DNA of 64,000 nt from Pampus argenteus (taxonomy: Eukaryota; Chordata; Actinopteri; Scombriformes; Stromateidae). The position numbers were made by a program, and so were the translations under genes. This document shows positions 11,801 to 24,574 of the stretch, piece after piece; position 1 is the first letter of the stretch, and every line of letters starts with the position of its first letter. The stretch is from positions 11,793,001 through 11,857,000 of the forward strand of contig CM072875.1 of assembly GCA_036937835.1 (NCBI GenBank), written 5' to 3'. The notes below the pieces were generated by a model. That model had not been told where the DNA came from. It saw nothing but the letters and a program-made list of their open reading frames with translations, and made no database searches.

Positions 11801-14800
11801 TGCTTTAATATCAGCTCAAGGTTGCCTCCATGACTCAACCAGGAGCCAAAGCTAGATAGCTGAAAACGCCCAGATAGATTTAATCTTGAATTTCTTCTCC
11901 AATAGTAACATTCAAATGTGATGCTTTTACAAAAAAAAAAGAATAGATGATCATGATGAATGAGAGAGAAGAGCACAGAGCCACATGTGGTCATTCTTCC
12001 TTTGTTTGTTTCCATCCTCCTCCTCCCCCTCCTCACCTCTTCACCCCACCATCACCCCATCGTGAGGTGGGGAGAGAATGGCACGCCCGTTGTCATGGCT
12101 CACCTTCTTTTTAACCAACGTCTCCATGGTGACTGCTACCTCACAGCCTTTTTTATCCGCCTCTAACTTCATTTCCTCCCACAGGTTGGTATCCTCCGCT
12201 CCTCCATTAGATGCTTTGTTTCTTAAGATAGTCATTTTCTTAGTGGCTTGCATTCATTACTTTCTCCCTCTGTTGCACTAATCTGCTACTCCCTTCCCTT
12301 GTTCCAATTACTGTGGTTAAAGTGTGTCCTTGTCCTCCTTCAGGAGGCAGGTGGTTTCAGCCAGGAACAGAGATGGTGATTAGAGCCACAGAATGTTGTC
12401 TGAGCCATTAGGACAGAGGAGAAAAGAGCGGAAATAAAGAAAGACGTGTGTCGCCTTGAGTATAGGGAGGAGAGAGTGTATGAAAGGAATGATAGTGGAG
12501 AGTGATTCCATACAAGCTTAGCCTTTTAGAAAGGGCACAGACCTGTGGGAGTGAGCTAAACATCTCTGCATTAATGAGATTGAGTTTACCGCGCAGTCTC
12601 TATTCCTCTTCAGGTAAAGAATTCACTTTGTTGCAGAGAAGAAAGTTACCACTGAATCCACAGAAAACAGTGGAAAAAGAAAGCCTGTCTGAAGAAGAGC
12701 ACCAAGCTTGAAACGTGTTGCAACGTTGCTGCTGAGCTTCATGCAATTTAGTGCCTGTTATGTTAGCCAGTTAGCTTAGCTTAGCTAGCCCAAACAACCA
12801 CTGTTAGCCTTTCTGTTAACTTTCCCCAACCAAGAAATAGTCCAGCACAAAGCCTCAGGTAATGGTGACACTTTGGTTTCAGTGTGATCTTAGTACCTTA
12901 GAATCAGGCGAGCTGTTTCCCCGTTTCCAGTCTTTATGCTAAGCTAAGATAACCAGTCGCTGGCTTCAGAGTGGTATTGATCTTCTGCAAGTGAGATGTT
13001 CCCATAATGTTGAACTTACTTTAACTCATATATAAATATATATAATATTAATAATAGAGAGATGACCGACCGAACCCAGACAGGGATGTACTCCGTACTG
13101 GAATTTCTGGTAAAGGATAAGTTAGTCATAGTTACTCAATTCTGTCTTAAAACAATAGTCAAGTGTCTCATGTTCTTATATGTAGTGTGTTGTATCTCTG
13201 TGAGCTGTGGACCAGCATTAGACTTATCTTGTTCACAATCACTGACACTAAAGGCGCTTCAGGACATTTTCAGTGGCCCATAATAACAGGAGGAATGATT
13301 GATGATGAGCAAATTTGACATTTTTCAACTTTTCTTTTTTTTTTCTTTTTTTTTATCACATTTATATGACAAATGTGAACCTATCCTTCCACCAAGTTCC
13401 ACCATCACAAACCTGATCTGTGCTCTCTGTCACTGCTTCAGCAACTATTCCACGAACATTGCTGCACATTGCTGTCTGAACTCTTCAGGGTTTTTTTTGT
13501 TCCTGCCTCCCACTAAGCTGTCAATATCCATGTAACTCTTTTCACTCTAACCTTCATTCGACTGCTTTTATACCTTTTTTATTTTAATTTTTTTATATAT
13601 TGTGATAACCTTGGTGTTCTCACTCATCCCGTTTCAACAAACCGAGTGAGCTGTGTGTGCACACATGCACAGATTATGTTAGTGTCTATGATGAGGGATG
13701 CAGCGTGACGCACTCACTGATGTCACCAGAGACAGAGGCAGGGTGTGTTTTTTTTTGATGAAGAAGAATTTCTGTCAATGATACAGTGTTTAACAAGGAG
13801 CACAATGAGAAACTAAATATCTTAAAAACTGAGGAAACTGTATGTAACACATTCAGTTTAGCCTAATTATTGTTGTTATTATATAAGCAGCTACTGAAAT
13901 CTGATTATATTTACTGTAGGAAATGAAACAAATGATGAAATACATTAAAATGGTCTTTTTTACCTCTCTAATTGGATTTAGGTCTTTTCCCCTCCCTAAT
14001 TGGTTGTAAATGTCAGAGCCTTATGTATTTTGACGGTGTCTAGGCAACCAGGGTGAGTTTTATGTTCATTAAAGCCGGCCACCTTTCCCTGTCCTTCATG
14101 ACTCATCTGGCCAGTGCCTGAATCTAAAACTGCAGGGAAGTGTGTTTCTGTGAATATGAGGCAGTAAACATGTAAAGGATGTTTACTGCCTCATATTCCA
14201 TATATTTATTATACTTATTATATTCAAACTCAGGATGTGTATGCCCACGTCTCTGCAGTCTGGCACGCCCAGCAACATTGTTTTCATGCATTTAATATGC
14301 TCCTTCTCATGCTAATGCAGTTCTATTTTTGACTTCCCTTTCCTTTCTTCGCAGTTCATCCTCTCATTATGTTGATCCTATGTCTCATTCATCTACCCTA
14401 CTGTCCCTCGCTCTCCATCACCTCCTCCTCTCCCACTTTGCTTGTTTTTCTTGCCTTGTTCTCTGCTTTGTTCCTTCAACATCATCTCTATCTTTTTCTC
14501 CTCTCCCCCCTTTATCTCTGCAGTCTCTGTCCCTCCACCACTCCCTGACGGCGGTGCGATGATGCTGTCCTGGCCGCTTGCTCCCTCACTCTTCCACTCC
14601 CCATCCCACCCCCTCCTGATGCTATAAATACACAGCATTGGTGAGTCATCACCCAGACGTATTGGTTACCTCTCCCTCTGCCTTCCCATCCTCCCTCCTC
14701 CCTCTCTCTTTCCCTCACATCTCTGCTGAAGCTCATTACCAGACTTCACACGTTTTCCCACCTCCACTTGGGCCCTCGCATCATGATGACCCAGCTGAGC

Positions 14801-16549
14801 GGCGCCTGGCATGGTACAGCCAGCGTTACCGAGTGTGCAGCCAAAGGTCAGCTTGACACATTGCAACCAAAAACAAAATCAGCAGGAGCATGCACACATA
14901 TGGGAAACCCAGTCAACTAAAGAGAAGAGCGTCACATTCACTAACTTTCCAATTATGCAATGAGAACCAACACTCCCCTTAAATACCCCCTAAAATCAAG
15001 TAGAAAAAGTCTTAATATTATGTGCATTAATTTTACATTTCACTGTATTTAAACATTTTTTGGTATCTTTGGAAGCTTTCTGGCTTTTTCACATAATATG
15101 AGCTTGTAATGATATACTTTAGCTACATTAAACATAGACGCAGGCAGGAGAGTGGAAAGAGAAACACATTAATGCTTAATATCTCTAAACACTAATCCTG
15201 CCCCTTTTCCCTACTATACCTTGGTTTGTCTTACATATCCTTTCGACAGTCTGGCCTCATATCTTAGTCCCAGTCTTCACTGTACCACCACTTTCCAGCC
15301 TCAGATGTAATTACTTTCAGTTTCCTCCAACCACCACCCACCTCTTTATAGTTCTGAGGCAGCTCTGGTTCAACTCCACTCATCCTTGGGTAAACTCCAA
15401 TAGCTATGGTTTATTGGCTCACACTGTAGTGCACACAAAATAAATAAAAGGATAGGAAGTTTTTTTGCGCACTTCTGAGTCATACGTAGACAGGAAGAGG
15501 GAGAAAGCAAAGCAGGAGAGGGAGACAGAGAGTAGGAGAAAGAAAAGGTTGAAATAGAAAAGAGAGCAAAGAGAAACACACAAACACACACACACGCACA
15601 CACAAACATTCACACAATATAGATGTCCTTCAGTTTCCAGCCACTTGGTGCTGTTGTTGTCTTCGTGGTAAAGCCACTCTGCTGTGTGTGTGTGTGTGTA
15701 TATATGTGCGTCAGAATCAGTGGGCTAATGAAGAGAGCGTTATGCCTCTGACTCACTCACAGGTCCCATAGGGTTGAGTGGAAGGAAAAGGGAGGAGAGG
15801 AGGGCTTAGAGGAATCTGTACTGTACTCTTTTATTCTTGTAGGTATTATTTTATTTTAAATAAAATGCCAAAGAAGCCGTCCATATGAAATAATGGCTTA
15901 ACTGTAGCTTCTATGCTGTCGATTAAGGCTAAAACACTTCTAAATTCAGTATATAATCAGAAAATATATATATTGTCTTTTTTTTTTTTTTTATAAACCA
16001 AACTGACCGATTTTTGCTTCTTCTTAAGTGTGTTGCTGGTCCATTCGCTGGTTTCTCAGTGTTGTATAATATATTAAAATATATATTTTTTTCAGATATT
16101 TATAGACCAAGCAATGAATACATGATTCTACAAACTAATAATAAGATCAGCATATTTATCAATAATTAATATAATGTTAAGATATAGCCCCACTGATGTA
16201 AGATAAGTGGAAGGAACAGGAAGCTTCTTCCTTTAATTTCACAGATCTGTGATTCAACATCTTGTGAAAAACAGTCTGACTTTACTTAAAAAAACAAAAA
16301 AAACCTTTATTTACTAGCTCTGATTGAAGGTTGACTACAAGAACTGCATGTTCTGTTAGCGTCAATGCACCACTAACACGCACACACAGACACACCTCAT
16401 TCACTCACAACACACTGGCCTTCGTTGCCATAGAAACTCTGGTTTCAGGATGATTCTAATCAAGCTGCTGATCGTATCCGTCACACATTGTGCCTCACAG
16501 AATATGTTCTGGTGTTGGACGCACTCACACAAAACACACAAAGAGCACC
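8893..16549. other. Gene-free interval between scg2 and acsl3
   Basis: No exon with coding similarity and paired splice sites is visible on either strand. The open frames are short and low-complexity. It contains a (TG)n run near 9823-9842, GA-rich purine tracts near 9850-9930, a CT-rich stretch at 14,330-14,720 and a (CA)n run near 15,583-15,606, plus the interspersed repeat listed separately at 12,755-12,975. It may hold cis-regulatory elements for either neighbour, but none can be called from sequence alone. Confidence 0.6.
12755..12975. repeat. Teleost interspersed repeat, 'TTAGCTTAGCATAAAG' family
   Basis: The stretch contains GTTAGCTTAGCTTAGC-like words near 12,765 and, about 160 bp on, CCAGTCTTTATGCTAAGCTA, with AAACAGCTCGCCTGATTCTA on the complementary strand between. 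I recognise this vocabulary as a short interspersed repeat found in many percomorph genomes, often inside introns and 3' UTRs. There is no coding capacity. Boundaries are approximate because no terminal duplication could be defined. Confidence 0.55.
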
Positions 16550-17666
16550 AGTGATTACAACACAAACTTTTATTTCATTACATAATTTTCAAGGCCAAAT
16601 CACAAATAAATAAAAAGGAAGGAGACACTTGCAATGGCCCAGGTTGCAGAGCCACTTAACCACTCACACAACCAATGAATAGACCTGAAAACCGGTCAGT
16701 AACAAAGATTATTAAATATGTTAATAGGAGGCTTTTCACCTGTACAGTTATTGGTTGTTTTAATCACCTTTGATCATTGATCACCGCTCCCACCATCAAC
16801 CTATTTACAATGCAAGTGAGAACAACAGGAATGATGAAATCCATCTTTGCACCACCCATGCCTTGCCTTGCCTTGCCTTGCCCTTAGTTCACATGGATGT
16901 TTGTTAGTAGTACACTGTGTGTGTGCTGTCAACAAGACGTGGGGTGTGCTTCACATTCTTAAGACCCCTGATGACAGCTCATGTGTGTCAGAAGGCAACT
17001 AGCTGCCTCTAGCCAGGCAGAGGGAAAGCAGCAAACAGCACAGGAAGCTACTGACTTTTCACTGAAATGTCAGGAGAGAGAAATGTTATAAAAACAGGAA
17101 GGGAAGAATGTTCTCCCACTTTTGTCTTGACAGTATTGTAAAACTTTACATGCTAAAATAACTCTCCTGTATTAAGTTAGTAGACATCTGAGAAGATAGG
17201 TTATTAAGTACCTGACTGTACCTATTAATACAATTAATACAATATTTCTTCAGTACAATACAAGCAGAGCAGGATTTGCATTCGAAGAGGGCGGTTGTAA
17301 GAAAGATGTTGCCCTAACAGAGGACCATTGACCAAACCATTTAGTCTTCAGTCCATGAATTTAAAGAAAGCCTGAAGAGGGAATATCATCACTAAATCTG
17401 AAACTTACAGTAATTAACGTATGTTACACATGAGCTCAAATAAATGGCAGTTGACAAAATCTGTAACCATTTTTATACACATTGCACATACGGTAACATA
17501 CACATGAACCAATCTGACGATACAGAAATGTTATTTCCACTCGTTCATTTTTCACATCTAAGTGAGATTATGATACATACGATTATATAGTCTTCATAAG
17601 ACGTTCCTTCAGTTACTCGACTGGAGTGTGTGATTCACTATTTTTCTTACTCATACATATATATAC

Positions 17667-17718
<52 letters not shown>

Positions 17719-19356
17719 GGTACATATAGTACTTTGGTACAGTCACCCACTTTTTAACATGCAATTTCTAGAATGCCAATCTAAATTTTTTCACTTTAAG
17801 GAACATTACATTGTTTAGCACAGTACGTTCAAATGAGCTACATCTAGACTTCATCATCAGTGTGTCTTCCATTCTCTCCTTTATTCCTACATATGTTCCT
17901 ATGCTTATATAGCTACAGATAAGTAACAGGCCTAAACATTCAAACACTATGGAGTCTGTATGTTCTTCCTTCCCTACATAGTTTAGTTTAAAATTTGTGT
18001 ATAAATATTGCACATTCGTTTTGTATTTAATATTTATTAGTTTAAAAAAAAGGATAAAAATGACTAGACCTATGGCAGAAATAATAAAGTAAATGGGAGA
18101 GCAACAAATGAAAGACTTACTATTTCTCTACGGTAGGCTAAGTTCCCTTGGAGACATCCATATGGTGCATTGGTCATGACTAGAGGAATACCTGGTAAAC
18201 ATGGCAGGGCTGCTGTATGTCAATAAACCTACAAAATAACTGATAAGACACAGGTTGCGAGGCATCCAGGGCCTGTCCAGACCTGGAAAAAAAAAAGCTC
18301 AGGGCAAAAGAGCAGAGATGGAAAAATAATCCCCATTGATGCCTTTCTTATTAATGTTTGACCCTACTGCAAAAGCAGAGAGCAGAAGAGACTAAAGACT
18401 GGATCAGTTTTACTAGTCACGTCAGTAAACACACACTCAAATATACAAACTTTGGGACACGGGCAGACAACAAAAGCTTATGAAATAAAAAGCATTAAAG
18501 TAAACAAAATAATAATAAAGAAACAGGGGAATATAGAAAAAAAACCTTCAGATTAATACCACCATAAAGTAACAGTAAGAAAAAAATATTTTAAAAAATC
18601 TTGACGCTCAATCTCTCAACAACAACGACACCAATTCTTCACACACAAAATATTCAAATGGGTTTCAGAGCTGACAAACCGAACATGAAGAGACCCAGCA
18701 ACACAGATTAAAAACAATAAAATAAAGGAAAATGAGAAAGATCCCTGCACAGATTCCAACCTGAATGTTACTTAAAGCCCAGGAGGCTTCTCTATCAGGC
18801 ACCACTCATGCTATCCCATCCCCCTGCCGAGTGTCTGCTCTACAAGACCGTGCTGGACTGGTGGAAGGCTCCGGACAGCAGGGGAGGAGGGAGGAAAAGG
18901 AAAGAAAAGCAACATTGATCCAGAAACGTCTAGCCTGACATTTGTTTAACTTCGAGTCATGCAGGCGTCCAACTTTGTGTGCCGCCTCGGTTGCCATGGC
19001 AACTCAAAGGGCCGAATGCATCAAAAAGAAATGGTGGAGTGCATCACTCACGTCTGGCTGGCTCAGTTGTCTGTAAGGGACCTTCTGCCTTTTGGTCTTG
19101 ACATAGAGCATTAAGCTGGATTCAAGAGGTTTTTTTTCCCCCCATCATTTGATCGAAGCTGGTCGCAGGGAAGCCGAGGAGGAGGCGCATGGATTGCACT
19201 GTGTCTGTATTAGTGTGTGTGTCAGTGTGTATTACCTGTATCTTTAGTGTAATTCCTCTCCAAGTAGTCCTGGTTGTGGCTTCTGAGCTCCATGTGTATG
19301 TGTGCAAGTATATACGTGTGTTTGTTTGTGTTTGTGTTTTCTGGAGTTCTGGAGTG
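16550..19356 (-). other. acsl3: Probable long 3' UTR of acsl3
   Basis: After the stop codon the minus strand runs 2.8 kb without a recognisable exon. A minus-strand AATAAA at 16569-16574 could be the distal poly(A) signal, and another at 17880-17885 a proximal one. The stretch includes (CCTTG)n at about 16,860-16,885, a long (TA)n run and a GT-rich part near 19,195-19,340. Mammalian ACSL3 also has a long 3' UTR. The length here is inferred. Confidence 0.4.
17655..17712. repeat. (TA)n / (TACATA)n microsatellite
   Basis: About 55 bp of alternating TA with a few interspersed ACA units, followed by two copies of TAGTACTTTGGTACA. It lies within the presumed acsl3 3' UTR, where such a run could form an AU hairpin in the transcript. 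Confidence 0.85.
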
Positions 19357-22300
19357 TTATTTCCCACCGTACAGCCTCTCAATGTCTTCTTGGTAGTGTG
19401 TTTTGAGCTCCTTGCGTTTCAGTTTGAACGCGTCAGTGACCAAGCCAGTCTCTGGAGTCCAGGGTTCAGCACTCAGTCGGATTTTCTTAGGGATCTCAAA
19501 TCGCTCCAGTTTTGCTAGTTGGGACAGAGCAAAAAAAACAAAAAAAAAACAAGTCAGAATGACAACTTGGCTGAGAGAAACAACAGTTAGATCACGATTT
19601 TGTTAATAAAGCTAAAGCTATGAATCAGACATTTTCTCAGAACACTTGAGCAGGTCGAACAGAAGTGAATTAGGTAGAAAAGCTTTTCCTACCTGAGATA
19701 GCTGCTTCAGTAATGATGCGGAGAACCTCTTTCTCCATCTGAGAGTTATTGCAGATCTCCTCCCACGTGCCCCTCACCTGCCGCTGCTCCGCCAGCGCCA
19801 TTAGCTGCTTGTGGTTAGGCACCACAAAGCTGATCACGTACGACTCGTCACTGAAGCCAGAAACAGAATAGTTCACATTTTAGATATTTTTTGTTTTGTA
19901 AATATAAGTATTATTCAGCATTACAAAGGAATAAAAGTTTACCTGTTGGCATAGGCACAGATGTTGTCAATGAATGGGCAGTTCTTCAGAACAGCCTCCA
20001 CCTTTCCTAGAGAGACGTACTCGCCTGCCTGCAACTTCACCAGGTCCTTCTTACGGTCTATAAGAAGAGAACACGTGTCACAATCATAACAGGTGCATCA
20101 CTTCTAACATTCACAAGCAAGCAGGTTTTCATCTTTACCGATGATCTTGAGGCATCCGTCAGGGTGGAACTCGCCAATGTCCCCGGTGCAGAACCATCTT
20201 TGGCCCTTCTCATCAACGAAAAAGTCCTCTCGGTTCTTGCCTTCGTTTTTGTAGTAACCCATCGTTACATTGGGCCCGCCAATCACAATTTCTCCCCGTG
20301 GGTTGGGCTTGTCCGTGCTGTAGTATCCGCCTAAAAGGAGCACAAAAATGAATGATTAAAACAAGACTAGGTGTTGTCTTCCTTTTTCTGACGGTAGTTA
20401 GTTGACTTACCTTCTTCCCAGTCCTTGAGCATGATCTCTGAGCAAACGAGTGGAGCACCAACCCGCCCTGTGCTGTAGTCCCAAGCTGAATAAAAAAAAC
20501 AAATCCTGTATTAGTACGGTAAATGGAGGAAATTACTGCAAATCAAATAAGCGGTTCTTTTTAACTACTCCTCTCCTAATTTTTCAAAAGGGCGGCCAAA
20601 ACAACTGTTCACATTTCCTGACATTTCCTCTTACCTTCACTGATGGTGCCTGCTCCACAGGTCTCTGTCAGACCGTAGCCCTGCCCCACAGGGCAGCATA
20701 GACAGATGTTCATAAAACGCTGCGTAGCGGCCGAGAGAGGAGCTCCACCAGAAAGCAGCACCCGTGTGTTCCCACCCAGCAGCGAACGCACCCGTTTAAA
20801 CACCAGACTGAGGGGGAGGAGAAGGAAGAAGACAAACATACACAGCATGGAGAGGTTGAGGAGACTCACACAAAGACTGAACAAGCCATTCAGAAGTTAG
20901 CTATGAATCTGTACAACGTCAGGATATTAATTGATGCTGGAAAAAGTTCTGTGCAAGAACAATATCAGAATCAATAATATGCAATGATTCACAAGGGCTG
21001 GAGAATGATTCCTTGCACCTTTTATAGAGACCGAGTGTTGGCTACATGAAGAATTTGGGATACGTTGTTTGCTCACACATCACATAGGAAGCAAATGTCA
21101 ACAGGAGATTGATGTATTCAGCTCACGGATACGTGTGTTACCTGTCACAGAGAGGCGTGCTGTAGCCTTTGGAGATCTGCTCCATCTTGTAGTTGTAAGC
21201 CAGCACAAAGAGAGTTTTCTGGAATTTGCTCATCTCCTCCACTTTAGTCATCACGTTCTTATAGATTCGATCCATGATCTCCTGCACACGCCGGGCAGAA
21301 AACTCTCAGTTGTTCACTTTGTTTTAAGGTGTATGGTAAATAATGTGAGATTTGGATAAATTGGGTTTGTGCACTGGTGAAAAAAAAAACTTACTGGTAC
21401 AGCAGCCATGAGAGTAGGTTTCAGCACGCTGGTATCCCCTTTACTGCCTTTTTTTATCTTGGTGGACTGTGAAAAATAAAAACGAGAAAATAAATCTTGA
21501 AGAAAAATATGATTTGAGTCCTAGTAATACATATGACATGCATACAAACGACAACCTACATGTGTGTGTGTGTTTGTGTGTGTGTTTATACACTGACCTG
21601 GTCGGCTAAAGTCTGAGGGGAGGAGTATCCGATGCGACAGCCATGAGAGATACACACCAGTTCAGCGCTGAGCTCTAAAACATGGGCCAACGGCAGGTAG
21701 CCAATGTAGGTGTCTGTTTCACTGGCAGAACAGAAATAGCAGATGGTTAATTTCCACTATAAACACTGAAGAAAAGAAAAATATTGAAATACAAATATTG
21801 AGATTGCAAACAGTATTTAAGGGTTTGATAAAAAAAAAGCTTTGATATTGTTTGAGAAACAGTACACACAAGATACAGACAGAGAGGAAGAGGAAGTGTC
21901 AGAAGTAGCAGTAAATTTGATATTCAGCATACTTGAGGTTCGGGATCCTCTCAGCCATGCCAGTGATGCCGGCGATGATGTTGCCATGGGAGATCATGAC
22001 ACCCTTGGGGATGCCTGTGGAGCCGCTGGTGTACATGATGACAGCGATGTCTGAGGACTCTGGCTTTGTGCGTTCGACTGTTACTGCAGAGACAGATGAT
22101 AGGAGGTATGACAGGAAGTCGACAACATCACTAAAAACATCGATGTAAAAATACGGCACGCCTGTGATTAATCTAAATGTATGCATGGTTTTAATTATTG
22201 CAGATTTTTCCTTTTTCATGTAATGGCGGAGGAATCTTACAAACAAACAAATATTAGAGAGAGACAATAACATTTTACAGGTATATTATGTGTTCTATTT

Positions 22301-24286
22301 GATGTATTTATAAAATTTCTTATTTCATGCTTAATCAAAAAAATGAAAATGATTTCTGTTTCCCTTCATTTTCCTGAATAGTTGGCCAAAGATATTATGA
22401 CATTGGGTGTTTGGCAAGTGTTGATTTGACCTCTTCCTGACTGTCATGCACAACACATCACTCCAATCACACATCAGGGTGTTGGCTTTGTGCTAAGCCT
22501 CCGTCACTGTACTTTCATTTCCCTGACAAAATTAGAAACCCCTTTTAATCACATTGCACAAAATGCTCACTATTGTCAGGCTTGGATCCCATCTCCTTCA
22601 CGGTGTCCATGTTGTAGATTGTGATGCCTCTGGGGATGTCAGGCCAGCTTCTGGGCTTACTGTCAACTACGATGACATACTGCAGCCTCGGCACATCACA
22701 CAGTATGGCCTGGAACACAGAGATGGGTGTAGGTGGGTGGAAAGAAAGAAAGATGAGCCGAGAGGAAAAAAAGTAATTATGCAAATAGATCCTCATCTCC
22801 TTATTGAAGCCTAATGTTACACACAATAACAACCGATTAATTGACATTTAAACTGCAGAACCTTGTTCAACATCAGCGGACATGATTGGAGACAGATAAA
22901 GACAGTGACCTTGAGGCGGCTTTGAAGCAGGTCTTTGCTTGTGATGATATGTGTGACCTCTGTCTCGTTCAGACCGTGGGCGATGGCTGCGGGTCCAAGA
23001 GTGGAGTACAGGGTGACGACTGGCAAAAAAAAAAAAAAAGTGAACCAATCAGTCATCACGAGTGCTTTAGAAATGTTGTATGTTGAAAAACGTCTACACA
23101 CACACACAGATGTTTCTTTCTGTCACTCACGTGGGAAATTGTATATGAAGCAGGCCTGTGCTGCTACGATCCACTCGGCTCTGGTCTCACAGAAGATAGC
23201 GATGTTACACTGAGGCCTCTGACCAAGCACTGCCAGCCCACTGCCGAAACACTTTGCCGCCTGGTAGGCTTCCTCATAAGACAGCCAGTTATAATTCCCC
23301 AGAATTACCTACAAACATACAAGCATATATGCAATATTCATGATCGTTTCCACATACGAGACCAAACAACTTCTAAAAAGATATATTTGTACATGTTCTA
23401 CAAGTGAATTTCCACTAAATGAAACAGCTCCAGTATACAAGATGATGGAATTATTATGTGCACTGCGCTGCATTAGAGAATTAAAATGGTAACCCTCATG
23501 CAAGAGATTGCAGGCATTAATCTAAGTCGCTTTACTGAAGCTGGTCTGGTGTTGTTACTGTTCATACAGCAACATATTTCATATCCAGTCATTTAGCGCC
23601 ATCTGCAGGGTATTATGCAGCAAAGCAGGTGTTAATGAGAAGGCTCTCAGCTGTGAGACAAAGGACCGGTGACACTGCTCTTTCACCCACATTCCTCACG
23701 CTGTGCACAGCGGCAGACTGCACTGTCAGCCTCACAGATACAACCAAACTTCCTCTTATCCCACAGAATCGCCAAACCTTTATATAGTACTAAACCACAA
23801 TGTGTTAAGAGGCGTAAAACAAGCTGAACAAGTTCCTCATAAGAGGCAGCACTTTTAATAGATATCTAGATAGATAGATCTATTGCATGTGTGCAAGGGA
23901 GTAGGTTAATGACTCACCTTCTTGAAGACCTTGCCGTTGGGCTGTAGCACATCCTCCTCACTGAGCACCTCCCTGGTGCCCAGACAGTCTCTCTGTGGAA
24001 ACCTCATGGCAGCGTATTCAAACATTTTATCCAGCGTGTCCACCCCAGGGTGCAACCATGCCACCAGCTTCTCTTGGCTATTGATGGCTCTGTAAGGCCC
24101 TGCTGGGTGCCTGCTAACTGAGCGTGCCTTGATCCGACGAGCTCGCTCCAAGTTGGTGCCAGCTCCAGAGAAGAAGTACCAGGGTATGAAGGTGATGACA
24201 GAGTAGACCCAGACCACAGAGCGGAAGACCTGCAAAAGCACAGGGTTCATGTCCTCCTTCAGCTTCATCTTGGAGGATGAAGTCAC
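19357..24286 (-). CDS. acsl3: Long-chain-fatty-acid--CoA ligase 3
   Basis: Activates long-chain fatty acids to acyl-CoA with ATP; ER and lipid-droplet membrane enzyme feeding lipid synthesis. Fourteen coding exons join in phase (minus strand): 24286-23918, 23308-23131, 23019-22910, 22709-22571, 22083-21933, 21721-21598, 21466-21395, 21281-21142, 20807-20635, 20485-20411, 20330-20139, 20057-19943, 19850-19693, 19514-19357. All introns are GT-AG. The product is 717 aa (human 720). A hydrophobic membrane anchor lies at about residues 15-40. The ATP/AMP loop YTSGSTGIPKG is at 283-293, GGAPLS at 448-453, GYGLTET at 471-477, and the acyl-CoA synthetase signature TGDIGEFHPDGCLKIIDRK runs from residue 559. 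The C-terminus is RLYGGK. The N-terminal MKLKEDMNP and this hydrophobic anchor point to ACSL3 rather than ACSL4. ATG at 24268 (MKLK) is an alternative start. The first coding exon has an acceptor at 24402-24403, so the gene has an upstream untranslated exon. Confidence 0.96.
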
Positions 24287-24574
24287 TGTTGGAGGTGAAG
24301 AGCAACAGGAGCACTTGTCACTGCTCTGTGAGTAATACGACTTTGCTGCTGAGGTTGAAGGTTTCAGGGAGTGTTTCCTTTTTGCAGCAAGTTAACCAGA
24401 CCTGCAACACAGAGACACAACACACTGAAGCAACAAATTTTAAAATGGTCTACGTTTCTAAGCAGCAAATGTGAGCACACAGACAGGAAACTACTTCCTG
24501 GTTAGTGAATCCATGCTTGCCTGAATGTCCTATACTCAGTCAGTACATTTATCTCAGCAGGGCCTTAAAGATGA

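Noticed and set aside
17655..17712. Possible hairpin RNA or CRISPR-like repeat at the TA-rich run
   Set aside because: A simple dinucleotide microsatellite; no spacers and no precursor-like asymmetric loop.
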